Part shown: piece by piece, positions 1 through 5,480 of the stretch
How the letters are laid out: every line of letters starts with the position of its first letter
Numbering within the stretch: position 1 is the stretch's first letter
Origin: SVQP01 sp045650025
GTDB lineage: Bacteria > Bacillota > Clostridia > Oscillospirales > CAG-272
Assembly (NCBI GenBank): GCA_045650025.1
Contig: JAZRQR010000140.1
Coordinates: 1 to 6,880, forward strand
DNA: 6,880 nt
Direction of reading: 5' to 3'
Program-made: the position numbers and the translations under genes
Notes under the pieces: model-generated
What the model saw: only the letters and a program-made list of their open reading frames with translations
Databases searched by the model: none
Told to the model about the DNA's origin: nothing

Positions 1-59
1 CACAGAACGACATGGCTACGATCCGACTTGATATATACGATACGGGAGGTGATACCTGA
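1..59 (+). CDS. C-terminal end of an upstream phage gene (partial)
   Basis: An open frame enters from the left edge (codons from position 3) and ends at the TGA at 57-59. That stop overlaps the ATG at 59 as TGATG, the tight stop-start joint used elsewhere in this operon. The last residues read MATIRLDIYDTGGDT. Only about 18 codons are visible, so no function can be given. The ribosome binding site of the next gene (GGGAGGTG, 44-51) lies inside this tail. The frame is chosen for the coupled stop-start and the plausible peptide; another frame cannot be excluded. Confidence 0.45.
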   Translation, partial: QNDMATIRLDIYDTGGDT

Positions 60-451
60 TGCGTGATAGATTGATTGAGATTTTGAAAAAATTCTGTACG
101 GATGGTTGTAAAATTTCACACCAATGTGGCTACTGTGATTTTGGTGATTTGACGGTGTGTCCGAGTGCGGTTGCCGAACACATTCTCGCAAACGGCGTTA
201 TCGTGCCGCCGTGCAATGTGGGAGATATCGTATACATGGTTACGCCGGGTGGTAGAATCCACGAAAAGGAAGTGCTTGGATCCGCGAGCGTGGTCGGAAC
301 AAACCTGCGCGATGAAATTTGGATGAAACATAGCTTTACATGCGAATCGGCGCTTGTCTTCAACGAGGATGACATCGGCAAAACCGTCTTTTTAACCAGA
401 GAAGAAGCCGAACAGGCGATGAAAGGAGATCACCATGCCGAGATACATTGA
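59..451 (+). CDS. Conserved small phage protein with Cys-rich N-terminus (unknown function)
   Basis: This 130-residue protein starts at an ATG after GGGAGGTG. It resembles a small-protein family that is common in early regions of Firmicutes phages and has no known function. The family has an N-terminal helix (here MRDRLIEILKKF), a core like ANGVIVPPCNVGD (45-56) followed by a beta-rich segment with VGDIVY, and a closing segment like GKTVFLTREEAEQAM (107-121). All three parts are visible. The unusual part is residues 13-34, with five cysteines (C13, C17, C23, C26, C34, including CGYC), which could bind zinc. The family match is from memory of its motifs, not a search. The gene overlaps the next one by 17 bases, and that gene's ribosome binding site lies in its last codons. 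Confidence 0.8.
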   Translation: MRDRLIEILKKFCTDGCKISHQCGYCDFGDLTVCPSAVAEHILANGVIVPPCNVGDIVYMVTPGGRIHEKEVLGSASVVGTNLRDEIWMKHSFTCESALVFNEDDIGKTVFLTREEAEQAMKGDHHAEIH

Positions 452-713
452 TGCGGATGCGCTTTATAGAGACACAGAGAAAAGGATTGCGGAATCGCAT
501 CAAGCTCGCATGGCTGTTGTGGATGATGAGTTTTTGGAACTGATCAATGATGCATATGTTGACGAAGATGTCGTTGAAGTCGTGCGCTGCAAAGACTGCG
601 ACGTGCCGCACAACAGATGGACAGGGTGTCCAAATCTGAACGGGCTGATCCCGTCGCCGGATTTTTACTGTGCTCGCGGCGAGAGGAGGAAAGGCGGTGA
701 ATCAGATGCGTAA
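435..713 (+). CDS. Small zinc-ribbon-like phage protein
   Basis: This 92-residue protein starts at the ATG at 435 after AAAGGAGA (421-428). It follows a pattern frequent in Firmicutes phage accessory regions: the opening MPRYIDADAL, a variable acidic helix (about 25-45), then VVEVVRCKDC and a closing FYCARGERR. Four cysteines are placed to hold one zinc: C52 and C55 (CKDC), C65 (in TGCP) and C79 (in FYC). No catalytic residues are apparent, and the molecular role of this group is not known. A zinc-stabilised binding protein is a guess. Its final codons carry the AGGAGG of the following GTG-start gene, so the two are probably coupled. Confidence 0.8.
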   Translation: MPRYIDADALYRDTEKRIAESHQARMAVVDDEFLELINDAYVDEDVVEVVRCKDCDVPHNRWTGCPNLNGLIPSPDFYCARGERRKGGESDA

Positions 714-852
714 CTTCATTCAAAATTTGCTCCTCACTTTTGGAGCGTTAACCATAATAAATTTTGGTCAAGGACTTGCAGAAAAAATATTATTGGCAGT
801 ATGTTCAATATGTGTCTGTATTGCCGGCGCGATGGCAGTCAAGAGGGAGTGA
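697..852 (+). CDS. Small two-helix membrane protein
   Basis: I take the GTG at 697 as the start because a perfect AGGAGG (684-689) sits 7 bases before it. The GTG at 670 has no ribosome site, and the ATG at 706 is too far from AGGAGG. The product is 51 residues. It has two hydrophobic stretches, about 10-27 (LLLTFGALTII) and 31-48 (ILLAVCSICVCIAGAMAV), separated by a short polar QGLAEK turn and ending in KRE. This fits an integral membrane hairpin. It overlaps the preceding gene by 17 bases. Small membrane peptides of this kind are common in phage early operons and mostly unassigned. A holin role is unlikely given the early position, but is not excluded. Confidence 0.65.
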   Translation: MNQMRNFIQNLLLTFGALTIINFGQGLAEKILLAVCSICVCIAGAMAVKRE

Positions 853-857
853 TACGC

Positions 858-1055
858 ATGTGCAAGGTCTGCGAGAAGATCACAAAAGCGAACAAGGACA
901 TCTTCTGGGTATTTGCCCGGACGCATCAGCCGGGGACAGCGGAGGAGTTTTTGCAGATCCCGTGCGAGGATGTGCGATATTGTCCTGTATGCGGGCGCGA
1001 TATCGACGGAGAGCGGGACGAAATGGAGCATGAGAAGAAGGAGAACCGATCATGA
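858..1055 (+). CDS. Small zinc-ribbon protein
   Basis: The ATG at 858 is preceded by GAGGGAG (843-849), giving 65 residues. An in-frame ATG at 801 exists but lies inside the membrane-protein gene without a ribosome site. The protein has two knuckles, C2-x2-C5 (MCKVCEK) and C42-x2-C45 (YCPVCGRDI), with another Cys at 36. This is the layout of a minimal zinc ribbon, and the YCPVCGR ending is common in tiny phage proteins. The tail from about 50 on is highly charged. No enzymatic function is visible; nucleic-acid or protein binding would be typical but is inferred. The stop codon overlaps the next start as ATGA (1052-1055). Confidence 0.75.
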   Translation: MCKVCEKITKANKDIFWVFARTHQPGTAEEFLQIPCEDVRYCPVCGRDIDGERDEMEHEKKENRS

Positions 1056-1414
1056 AAAACGAATACGGTGTAAAGCTCGACAGAAACGGGTACGCGCCAT
1101 CGATTTTGCAGCGGAATCTTGAAGTATGCCGCAGGTGCGGACGAAACGGCGCGACGGATCACCTTGACCGTCATGAGGTATTCGGCGGAGCTATGCGGTC
1201 GAAAAGCAAAGAGCTTGGGCTGTGGGTGTTACTGTGCCACGACCGATGCCATGAAGGCAACAAGGGAGTACACCGTGATCGGGAATTTGATCTGGCGCTG
1301 AAACGTGCGGCACAGCGGTTTGCGATGCAGCAATACAACTGGGGTATCGACGAGTTTCGCGCGATGTTCAGAAACAATTATCTTGATGAGGAGGAAGCAC
1401 ATGGGTCTGAATGA
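1052..1414 (+). CDS. HNH-type nuclease-like protein, possibly Ref-like (RecA-dependent nuclease family)
   Basis: This 120-residue protein has an AAGGAG ribosome site before its ATG. Its layout matches small phage HNH proteins related to the P1 Ref (RecA-dependent nuclease) group. There is a CxxC knuckle (C26, C29), a His-containing strand ending in FGG (H37, H41; DRHEVFGG), then LGLWVLLCHDRCHEG with C62, H63, C66 and H67. The family-like ending is GVHRDREFDLALKRAAQ plus EFRAMFRNNYL. Known members usually show H-x-HH-h-FGG followed by C-x2-HH. Here the first element is H-x3-HE and the second CHDRCH, so the metal and catalytic residues may be shifted. Ref-type proteins cut DNA bound by RecA and aid recombination. 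Activity here is inferred, and a non-catalytic relative is possible. Confidence 0.65.
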   Translation: MKNEYGVKLDRNGYAPSILQRNLEVCRRCGRNGATDHLDRHEVFGGAMRSKSKELGLWVLLCHDRCHEGNKGVHRDREFDLALKRAAQRFAMQQYNWGIDEFRAMFRNNYLDEEEAHGSE

Positions 1415-1724
1415 GAATATCATGCTGCGGTGCCACACGATTGCGAATATTTATGGATTTGACGCGCAGAGCAATCAGCTGATCGAGGAGTGCGCGGAGC
1501 TGATACAGGCGATCAACAAATACAAGCGGCAGTTCCTGCGCGGACAGCCTGTGGGGATCAAGCCGGGCGTGCTTGAGCCACGCGCAATGATCGTCGAGGA
1601 GATTGCCGATGTCGAGGTAATGCTCTGCCAGATGAAGTACTTGCTGGGCATTGAAGAAGAAGAGATCGAAGCTGTCAGAGAGCGGAAGATCGAGCGAACA
1701 TTTGAGAGGATGGGTGAGCAATGA
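1401..1724 (+). CDS. MazG-like nucleotide pyrophosphohydrolase
   Basis: I take the ATG at 1401 because GAGGAGG lies just before it; an earlier in-frame ATG at 1305 is inside the HNH gene and lacks a ribosome site. The 107-residue product is almost all helical. It carries the paired metal-binding motif of the MazG/all-alpha NTP pyrophosphohydrolase superfamily: EECAE at 29-33 (EExxE) and EEIAD at 66-70 (ExxD), followed by a third helix (VEVMLCQMKYLL). Such enzymes hydrolyse NTPs or dNTPs to NMP and pyrophosphate with magnesium. Phages use them for nucleotide-pool cleaning or to lower alarmone-type signals. The substrate cannot be read from sequence. The gene overlaps its upstream neighbour by 14 bases and the next start as ATGA. 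Confidence 0.85.
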   Translation: MGLNENIMLRCHTIANIYGFDAQSNQLIEECAELIQAINKYKRQFLRGQPVGIKPGVLEPRAMIVEEIADVEVMLCQMKYLLGIEEEEIEAVRERKIERTFERMGEQ

Positions 1725-2329
1725 GGGCAAAAAAGATCTACACAGCATGCAAGGAATCGAAGACGATCCATGCAGCAACAACGAACGACGGACGGCAGTT
1801 CATTGAAACTGCGGGAGGATGGTATCTGATCGACGGTATGCCGCGTATGGAGGAAGATGAGTTTCTTGCGTATCTTGAGGTACCGAGATGCGATCGCGAC
1901 AAATGGAACGTGACCGAGACAGCAGCGGACGAGATCCTGTTTGACAATTCTAACGAGGGAGACATTCCGCTGCAGCCGCATCCGGTGTCAATCATCTGCG
2001 GCGGCAGACATCTGACGGCGTTTATTACAGATGACGGTGCAGTACTTTGGCTGGACACGGATGTATTTGCACCGATGGCGGTCGGAGAATGGCGATTTAC
2101 GCTGCGCGGAAGTACTCTCGGTGAGCCGTACATCGCGGTGACAGAGGGGCTTTATCTGATGGCGGTACTGCGATATATCATGTCGCCGGAGATCGCTCCG
2201 GGGCAGACACTTTGCGACAGACTGCGTGAACTGATCGGCGATCGCGGCGAAGTGTCTGACGGAGAAGCGGAAGTGAGTGAAACGGACGAAATTGTCGGAC
2301 GGCTTCATGAGATGTACACGGAGGGATAA
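1721..2329 (+). CDS. Phage protein of unknown function
   Basis: This 202-residue protein starts at an ATG that overlaps the previous stop as ATGA, implying coupled translation. I do not recognise a family. Visible features are a basic N-terminal stretch (MRAKKIYTACKESK) and an aromatic segment with GGWYLIDGMP (32-41). A beta-rich middle follows, about 88-145, with ICGGRHLTAFITDDGAVLWL and VGEWRFTLRG. A hydrophobic helix lies at about 142-153 (EGLYLMAVLRYI), and the tail is strongly acidic (about 177-200). It has no signal peptide or convincing membrane span and no clear catalytic motif. Codon use is like its neighbours. Position suggests an early accessory protein. Confidence 0.8.
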   Translation: MRAKKIYTACKESKTIHAATTNDGRQFIETAGGWYLIDGMPRMEEDEFLAYLEVPRCDRDKWNVTETAADEILFDNSNEGDIPLQPHPVSIICGGRHLTAFITDDGAVLWLDTDVFAPMAVGEWRFTLRGSTLGEPYIAVTEGLYLMAVLRYIMSPEIAPGQTLCDRLRELIGDRGEVSDGEAEVSETDEIVGRLHEMYTEG

Positions 2330-2331
2330 CA

Positions 2332-2823
2332 ATGGAACTGAAGGACACAATCAATCTGATGCAGAGTGAGGACTACAAGGAACGCTTTGCGGCGGAATAC
2401 TGGCAGACAAAAAACAGATATGAGAAGCTGCACAAGATGCTGATAAAAGCAGAAGCAGGAACGCTGCCTTTTACACCGACATGCCCGATCCATCTGTTAG
2501 AGGATCAAGAACACACGATGGAATGCTATCTCAGGCATCTGGAAGTCAGAGCGGAGATCGAAGGCATTGACCTTGAATGGTATGCGGCAGAGAAAAAACC
2601 GAGAGTCAATGTTGAGACAGGTGAAATGCTTGTCAGAGAGGGCGTTGTATATAAGGTCGTGTGCTCCGACAAAGATACGTTTGTAATAGCGAAATGCTAC
2701 AAAGACAAAGACGAAACTTTTGTCACGCGATTTGATATGATCGATGTATACAGCAACGATCCAAGCGTATCAACGCTTGAATACATGGAATTTGAGCGGT
2801 ATACGCAGGCGGTGGGAACATGA
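2332..2823 (+). CDS. Two-part phage protein: conserved helical N-terminal module plus beta-rich C-terminus
   Basis: This 163-residue protein starts two bases after the previous stop, with GGAGG (2321-2325) upstream. Residues 1-80 match a pattern widespread in Firmicutes phages: DYKERF, then YEKLHKMLIKAEAGTL, FTPTCP, and a last helix with YLRHLEVRAEIEGIDL. From memory this resembles the group labelled crAss001_48-related in public annotation, whose function is unknown. Residues about 90-163 look like a separate beta-rich module (EGVVYKVVCSDKDTFVIAKC, then DETFVTRFDMIDVYSNDPS). Members I recall usually end near residue 80-90, so this looks like an extension or fusion. The stop overlaps the next ATG (ATGA at 2820). 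Confidence 0.8.
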   Translation: MELKDTINLMQSEDYKERFAAEYWQTKNRYEKLHKMLIKAEAGTLPFTPTCPIHLLEDQEHTMECYLRHLEVRAEIEGIDLEWYAAEKKPRVNVETGEMLVREGVVYKVVCSDKDTFVIAKCYKDKDETFVTRFDMIDVYSNDPSVSTLEYMEFERYTQAVGT

Positions 2824-3128
2824 ACGATATCATGAAAGAATTAACGGTCGGGGAGCTGCTGGCGCTGGATGAAACGGGCGAAACGTCGTTTGAGATCGCG
2901 CAGCACGAAAGCGGAAGCGTGATGATCAGCGCACACCGAGGTGGTCGCGCGGTGATGATCCGACTTGACGGAGACTATATCGGTGCCGGTCACGGCGAGG
3001 GCTTGACAAAAGAAAAGCTGCTTGCGATGATCGGAGACAGCATCAGAAAAACAAAACAGATCGATGAAAGAGGGGCGACCATCGGTGAAAGCAAGAATCC
3101 CGGAGCGGCAGAGGATACTGAATCCTAA
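2820..3128 (+). CDS. Small phage protein of unknown function
   Basis: This 102-residue protein has an ATG overlapping the previous stop as ATGA; an in-gene GGTGGGAA serves as a modest ribosome site. It opens with a helix (VGELLALDETGE). A beta segment with SVMISAHRGGRAVMIRLDGD (33-52) follows, then GAGHGEGLTKEKLLAMIGD. The tail from about 76 on is charged and likely disordered. The RGGRAVMIRLDGDY stretch resembles the IRLDIYD ending of the partial gene at the left edge, but the match is too short to claim homology. No family recognised. Its last 44 bases overlap the next gene in another frame, so its tail composition is partly dictated by that gene. Confidence 0.7.
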   Translation: MNDIMKELTVGELLALDETGETSFEIAQHESGSVMISAHRGGRAVMIRLDGDYIGAGHGEGLTKEKLLAMIGDSIRKTKQIDERGATIGESKNPGAAEDTES

Positions 3129-3609
3129 AGCAAGACCGACGATCCGCGCGATGCTGCAGAGATGCGCAGCACAGACGTTGATCGAGGTATTCGGATTTGG
3201 CGGTTCCGGTACGCGCATCAGAGCGGTAGAGGACGAGGTCAACCGACTGCTCGGCTTGTACGACTCGAAATACAGCGACAGCAAAGAAGAATTCAAAGCA
3301 CTTCTGAAATACGCGAACGAACACGGTATCGACTATCCCGTACGTCCGGGATCTGGAGAGAAGGTTCTGGTCGGGATCGAGCATGACCTGATGTTTCTTG
3401 CGTATCTGATCGCGCTGCACGTGCTTGAGCATTTTGGCGACAAACGGCTGGAACGATTCCAGCAAGAGCTTTGCCGCCGCATCCGATATTACAACTATGT
3501 TTTTGACGGAACACCCGATGTGGTGATCGATGTCATGGACGACCGTCTCGCGCGGTACGGTAAGACCGCATCAGAGCAATTTGCGCCGGCGAAGCGGAGC
3601 TTATTTTAA
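3085..3609 (+). CDS. Phage protein of unknown function, helical (FGFG-containing)
   Basis: I choose the GTG at 3085 because AAAGAGGGG (3067-3075) sits 9 bases before it; the ATG at 3064 has no ribosome site. The product is 174 residues (181 from 3064). It begins with a basic arm (KARIPERQRILNPKARP), then a helix leading to LIEVFGFGGSGTRIRAVEDE (32-51), an acidic segment, and EHGIDYP (79-85). A hydrophobic helix with EHDLMFLAYLIALHVLEHFG (99-118) follows, then a C-terminal basic helix and DVVIDVMDDRLARYG. Small phage proteins with a similar 'FGFGxxRI ... GIDYP' run occur next to replication genes, but their role is unknown to me. It is the last gene before the HUH initiator. Confidence 0.75.
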   Translation: MKARIPERQRILNPKARPTIRAMLQRCAAQTLIEVFGFGGSGTRIRAVEDEVNRLLGLYDSKYSDSKEEFKALLKYANEHGIDYPVRPGSGEKVLVGIEHDLMFLAYLIALHVLEHFGDKRLERFQQELCRRIRYYNYVFDGTPDVVIDVMDDRLARYGKTASEQFAPAKRSLF

Positions 3610-3619
3610 TGAAGAAAAT

Positions 3620-3667
3620 GTTGGGCTGAAAGATGCCCAACGGAAGCTTGTATGATGTATTAACAAG
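3620..3667 (+). other. Structured leader of the HUH initiator gene (two potential hairpins)
   Basis: Between the stop at 3609 and the ATG at 3698 lie two inverted repeats. The first is GTTGGGC (3620-3626) with GCCCAAC (3635-3641), a perfect 7-bp stem around an 8-base loop. The second is CTTGT (3647-3651) with ACAAG (3663-3667), a 5-bp stem with an AT-rich 11-base loop. No T-run follows the first stem, so it is not a standard terminator. It may be an RNA element tuning translation of the initiator, or, as DNA, part of the initiator's nicking origin. Neither role is shown by sequence alone. Confidence 0.45.
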
Positions 3668-3697
3668 TCGACCATTTATCAGAGAGGAGGGCATATC

Positions 3698-4639
3698 ATG
3701 GCAAACACAAAACAGAAAGCGATCGTCTATGACATGCCCGGCATGATCGAGGTCGATGTGTGTGCGCACAAGAAGGTGCGCTCACGCGGTCAGTCCCGTC
3801 TGACGTGGGTACCGACGGGCAAAGCGCAGGCGCGTGTCAATCAGATGCGCCGCAAGCGTTATGTCACGCGGATCGTCAATCTCAACTTCGATGGGGACTC
3901 CTTAATGCTGGAGCTGGACTATGCGCCGGGCGTATACACCGATTCCATGGAGGAGGCACAAGGACATATCCGCAATTACATCCGCCGTCTCCGCCGCATC
4001 TACAAAAAGGCAGGGGCAATATTTAAGTACATCTACACCACAGAACGAGGGGAAGAATCCGGACGTGTGCATCACCATCTCATCGTATCGGGCGGTGTGC
4101 CGTTAGAGGATATTCTCGGTGCGTGGAAGATGTCAAAGCGATGCTATGCGCAGCATCTGGAATTCTCGGAAAACGGATACACGGATCTGGCGATGTACTA
4201 TGCGAAGCGGCAGGAAGCGTTTGAGCGGTGCTTTACCTGCTCGCAGAATCTCGACCGTCCGCAGCCGATGGAAGAGGATGATGCGGAGTGCCGCCGTATT
4301 TCCCGCGTATTCACGAAGAAGAACTGCAAGGATTTTTACGAGAACAACTTCACACGTGCCGAGATGGCGGCAATGTTTCCCGGTTACAAGCTGTGCGACG
4401 GCTGGACATGCTCCTACAATCCGTACGATCACAGCTATTACATGCACATGCGGCTGCTCAAATCCGATGCTGCCATAGCATCGTGGGCAACGACGGTTAC
4501 ATACAATGCCGGTACCATGGGCGATGACTATCCGTGGGACGAGCTGACACCGGACGACAGCACGTCGAAAAAAACCGAAGAACAATATTATTCCGCCTAT
4601 GCGCGTGCTGAAGCGATGGCGGACGAAATGGAGGTTTGA
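3698..4639 (+). CDS. HUH-endonuclease replication initiator (ORF2/G2P-type Rep)
   Basis: This 313-residue protein starts at an ATG after AGGAGG (3684-3689). The order of elements fits rolling-circle Rep proteins of the ORF2/G2P type. There is a basic N-terminal region (24-59), a motif-I-like strand (LMLELDYAP, 69-77), and a helix (IRNYIRRLRRIYKKAG). KYIYTTERG (110-118) follows, then the metal-binding HUH motif in GRVHHHLIVSGG (H125-H127). The YYAK at 167-170 fits the catalytic YxxK motif. Such enzymes nick one strand at an origin and stay covalently linked through tyrosine. The C-terminal third (about 195-313) is Cys- and aromatic-rich, then acidic, and of unknown role. SSB starts 4 bases downstream, consistent with shared replication work. 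The family is clear; the origin site and replication mode are inferred. Confidence 0.85.
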   Translation: MANTKQKAIVYDMPGMIEVDVCAHKKVRSRGQSRLTWVPTGKAQARVNQMRRKRYVTRIVNLNFDGDSLMLELDYAPGVYTDSMEEAQGHIRNYIRRLRRIYKKAGAIFKYIYTTERGEESGRVHHHLIVSGGVPLEDILGAWKMSKRCYAQHLEFSENGYTDLAMYYAKRQEAFERCFTCSQNLDRPQPMEEDDAECRRISRVFTKKNCKDFYENNFTRAEMAAMFPGYKLCDGWTCSYNPYDHSYYMHMRLLKSDAAIASWATTVTYNAGTMGDDYPWDELTPDDSTSKKTEEQYYSAYARAEAMADEMEV

Positions 4640-4642
4640 TTT

Positions 4643-5107
4643 ATGGCAAGTCTCAACAAAGTAATCCTGATGGGCAATCTGTGTGCCGATCCGGAGCTGA
4701 AGAAAACGCCGTCGGGGGTATCGGTATGTACCTTCCGATTGGGGGTGGCACGGCGCTACAAAGACACAGAGGGAAAATCCGTATCCGACTTTATCACATG
4801 CGTGGCATGGCGGCAGTCGGCGGAATTTGTATGCAGATATTTCAAGAAGGGCGCATCGATGGTAGTCGTTGGGTCTTTGTCGACGCGCACCTATGAGGAT
4901 CAGCAGGGCAATAAGCACTATCTGACAGAGGTTGTGACGGATGAGGTATCCTTCGGTGCGGCAAAAGGCACGGGTGCTTCCGTTCCCATGCCTTCGGATG
5001 CGGATGCACCCCCGATGCCGACACCTGCAGCTGCGGGAGACCAGATGCCGCCGCAGGCACCGCCGAGCTTTGAGCCGCTCGGTGCAGATGATGATTTTCC
5101 GTTTTAA
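4643..5107 (+). CDS. ssb: Single-stranded DNA-binding protein
   Basis: This 154-residue protein starts 4 bases after the Rep stop, with GGAGG (4630-4634) ahead. The OB-fold domain (about 1-105) shows the bacterial SSB hallmarks: LNKVILMGNLCADPELKKTP, VCTFRLGVARRY, SDFITCVAWRQSAEF, and a strand pair around VVVGSLSTRTYED plus HYLTEVVTDEV. A Pro/Ala/Met-rich flexible linker (about 110-145) leads to the acidic tip DDDFPF, which in this family recruits replication and repair partners. It coats ssDNA as a tetramer, and here presumably protects strands displaced after Rep nicking. Length is slightly short but normal for phage SSBs. Confidence 0.95.
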   Translation: MASLNKVILMGNLCADPELKKTPSGVSVCTFRLGVARRYKDTEGKSVSDFITCVAWRQSAEFVCRYFKKGASMVVVGSLSTRTYEDQQGNKHYLTEVVTDEVSFGAAKGTGASVPMPSDADAPPMPTPAAAGDQMPPQAPPSFEPLGADDDFPF

Positions 5108-5120
5108 GAGGTGAGCAAAC

Positions 5121-5441
5121 ATGCGGCGGGAGAAATACATGGACATGGCGATCTGCGCATTCCGCGAATACGCGCAGATGCTTGCGGATCCTGCGCGGTC
5201 ACGCATCACACGCGCTGACGAGGAGGCGGTGATGATCGCGCTGTCGGGTGCGGAGGATGCAGTCGAGGCGGCGGTAAGGGAGATCTATATGTACGCGCCG
5301 TTTGAGCCGATCACCTCAAAAAAGATCGCGGATCGCGTCAAGAGGTATGCCTTTGACAATCATTGGTCTGAGGAGTCTGTCTGGCGGCAGCTGCGGATAG
5401 CGCGGAAGCTATATGCATTGGCGCGCGGACTGATTGAGTGA
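5121..5441 (+). CDS. Small helix-turn-helix-like phage protein, possible late-gene regulator
   Basis: This 106-residue protein starts at an ATG after AGAGGTG (5108-5114). It is all-helical. The second half (about 50-103) reads AVREIYMYAP, then ITSKKIADRVKRYAFDNHWS, then EESVWRQLRIARKLYALARG. This is a pattern I recall from small proteins just upstream of the terminase in Firmicutes phages, where ArpU/RinA-type late activators often sit. Residues 65-97 could form a helix-turn-helix, with ESVWRQLRIARKL as recognition helix. Location as the last gene before the terminator, followed by the late module, supports a regulatory role, but DNA binding is inferred. It could also be a structural or sigma-like factor. 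Confidence 0.65.
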   Translation: MRREKYMDMAICAFREYAQMLADPARSRITRADEEAVMIALSGAEDAVEAAVREIYMYAPFEPITSKKIADRVKRYAFDNHWSEESVWRQLRIARKLYALARGLIE

Positions 5442-5448
5442 AAAAGAG

Positions 5449-5480
5449 AAACGCACGGTTTTGATACCGTGCGTTTTTTT
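5449..5480 (+). terminator. Strong intrinsic terminator, probably bidirectional
   Basis: ACGCACGGT (5451-5459) pairs perfectly with ACCGTGCGT (5466-5474) around a 6-base loop, extended by two A-T pairs (5449-5450 with 5475-5476). A run of T follows on the + strand (5474-5480). On the - strand the stem is followed by a T-rich stretch (complement of 5441-5449). It lies 7 bases after the stop of the early operon. It also touches the stop of the convergent gene (5479-5481), so it likely ends both transcripts. Confidence 0.9.

Noticed and set aside
1475..1981. Leftward open frame (168 codons) opposite the MazG-like gene
   Set aside because: Antisense to the conserved EExxE/ExxD protein, with Ser/Cys/Arg-rich composition and no start signals.
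3620..3641. First hairpin of the initiator leader as a terminator
   Set aside because: No T-run follows the stem, and the downstream genes have no clear alternative promoter.
3651..3664. Possible -10 box (TATGAT) before the initiator gene
   Set aside because: No -35 match at a suitable distance; the gene can be read from the operon transcript.
4133..5209. Long leftward open frame (358 codons) opposite the Rep C-terminus and SSB
   Set aside because: It lies antisense to the clear SSB and initiator genes, has no ribosome site or promoter, and reads as Arg/Cys/His-rich low-quality protein, typical of a shadow of a GC-moderate coding strand.
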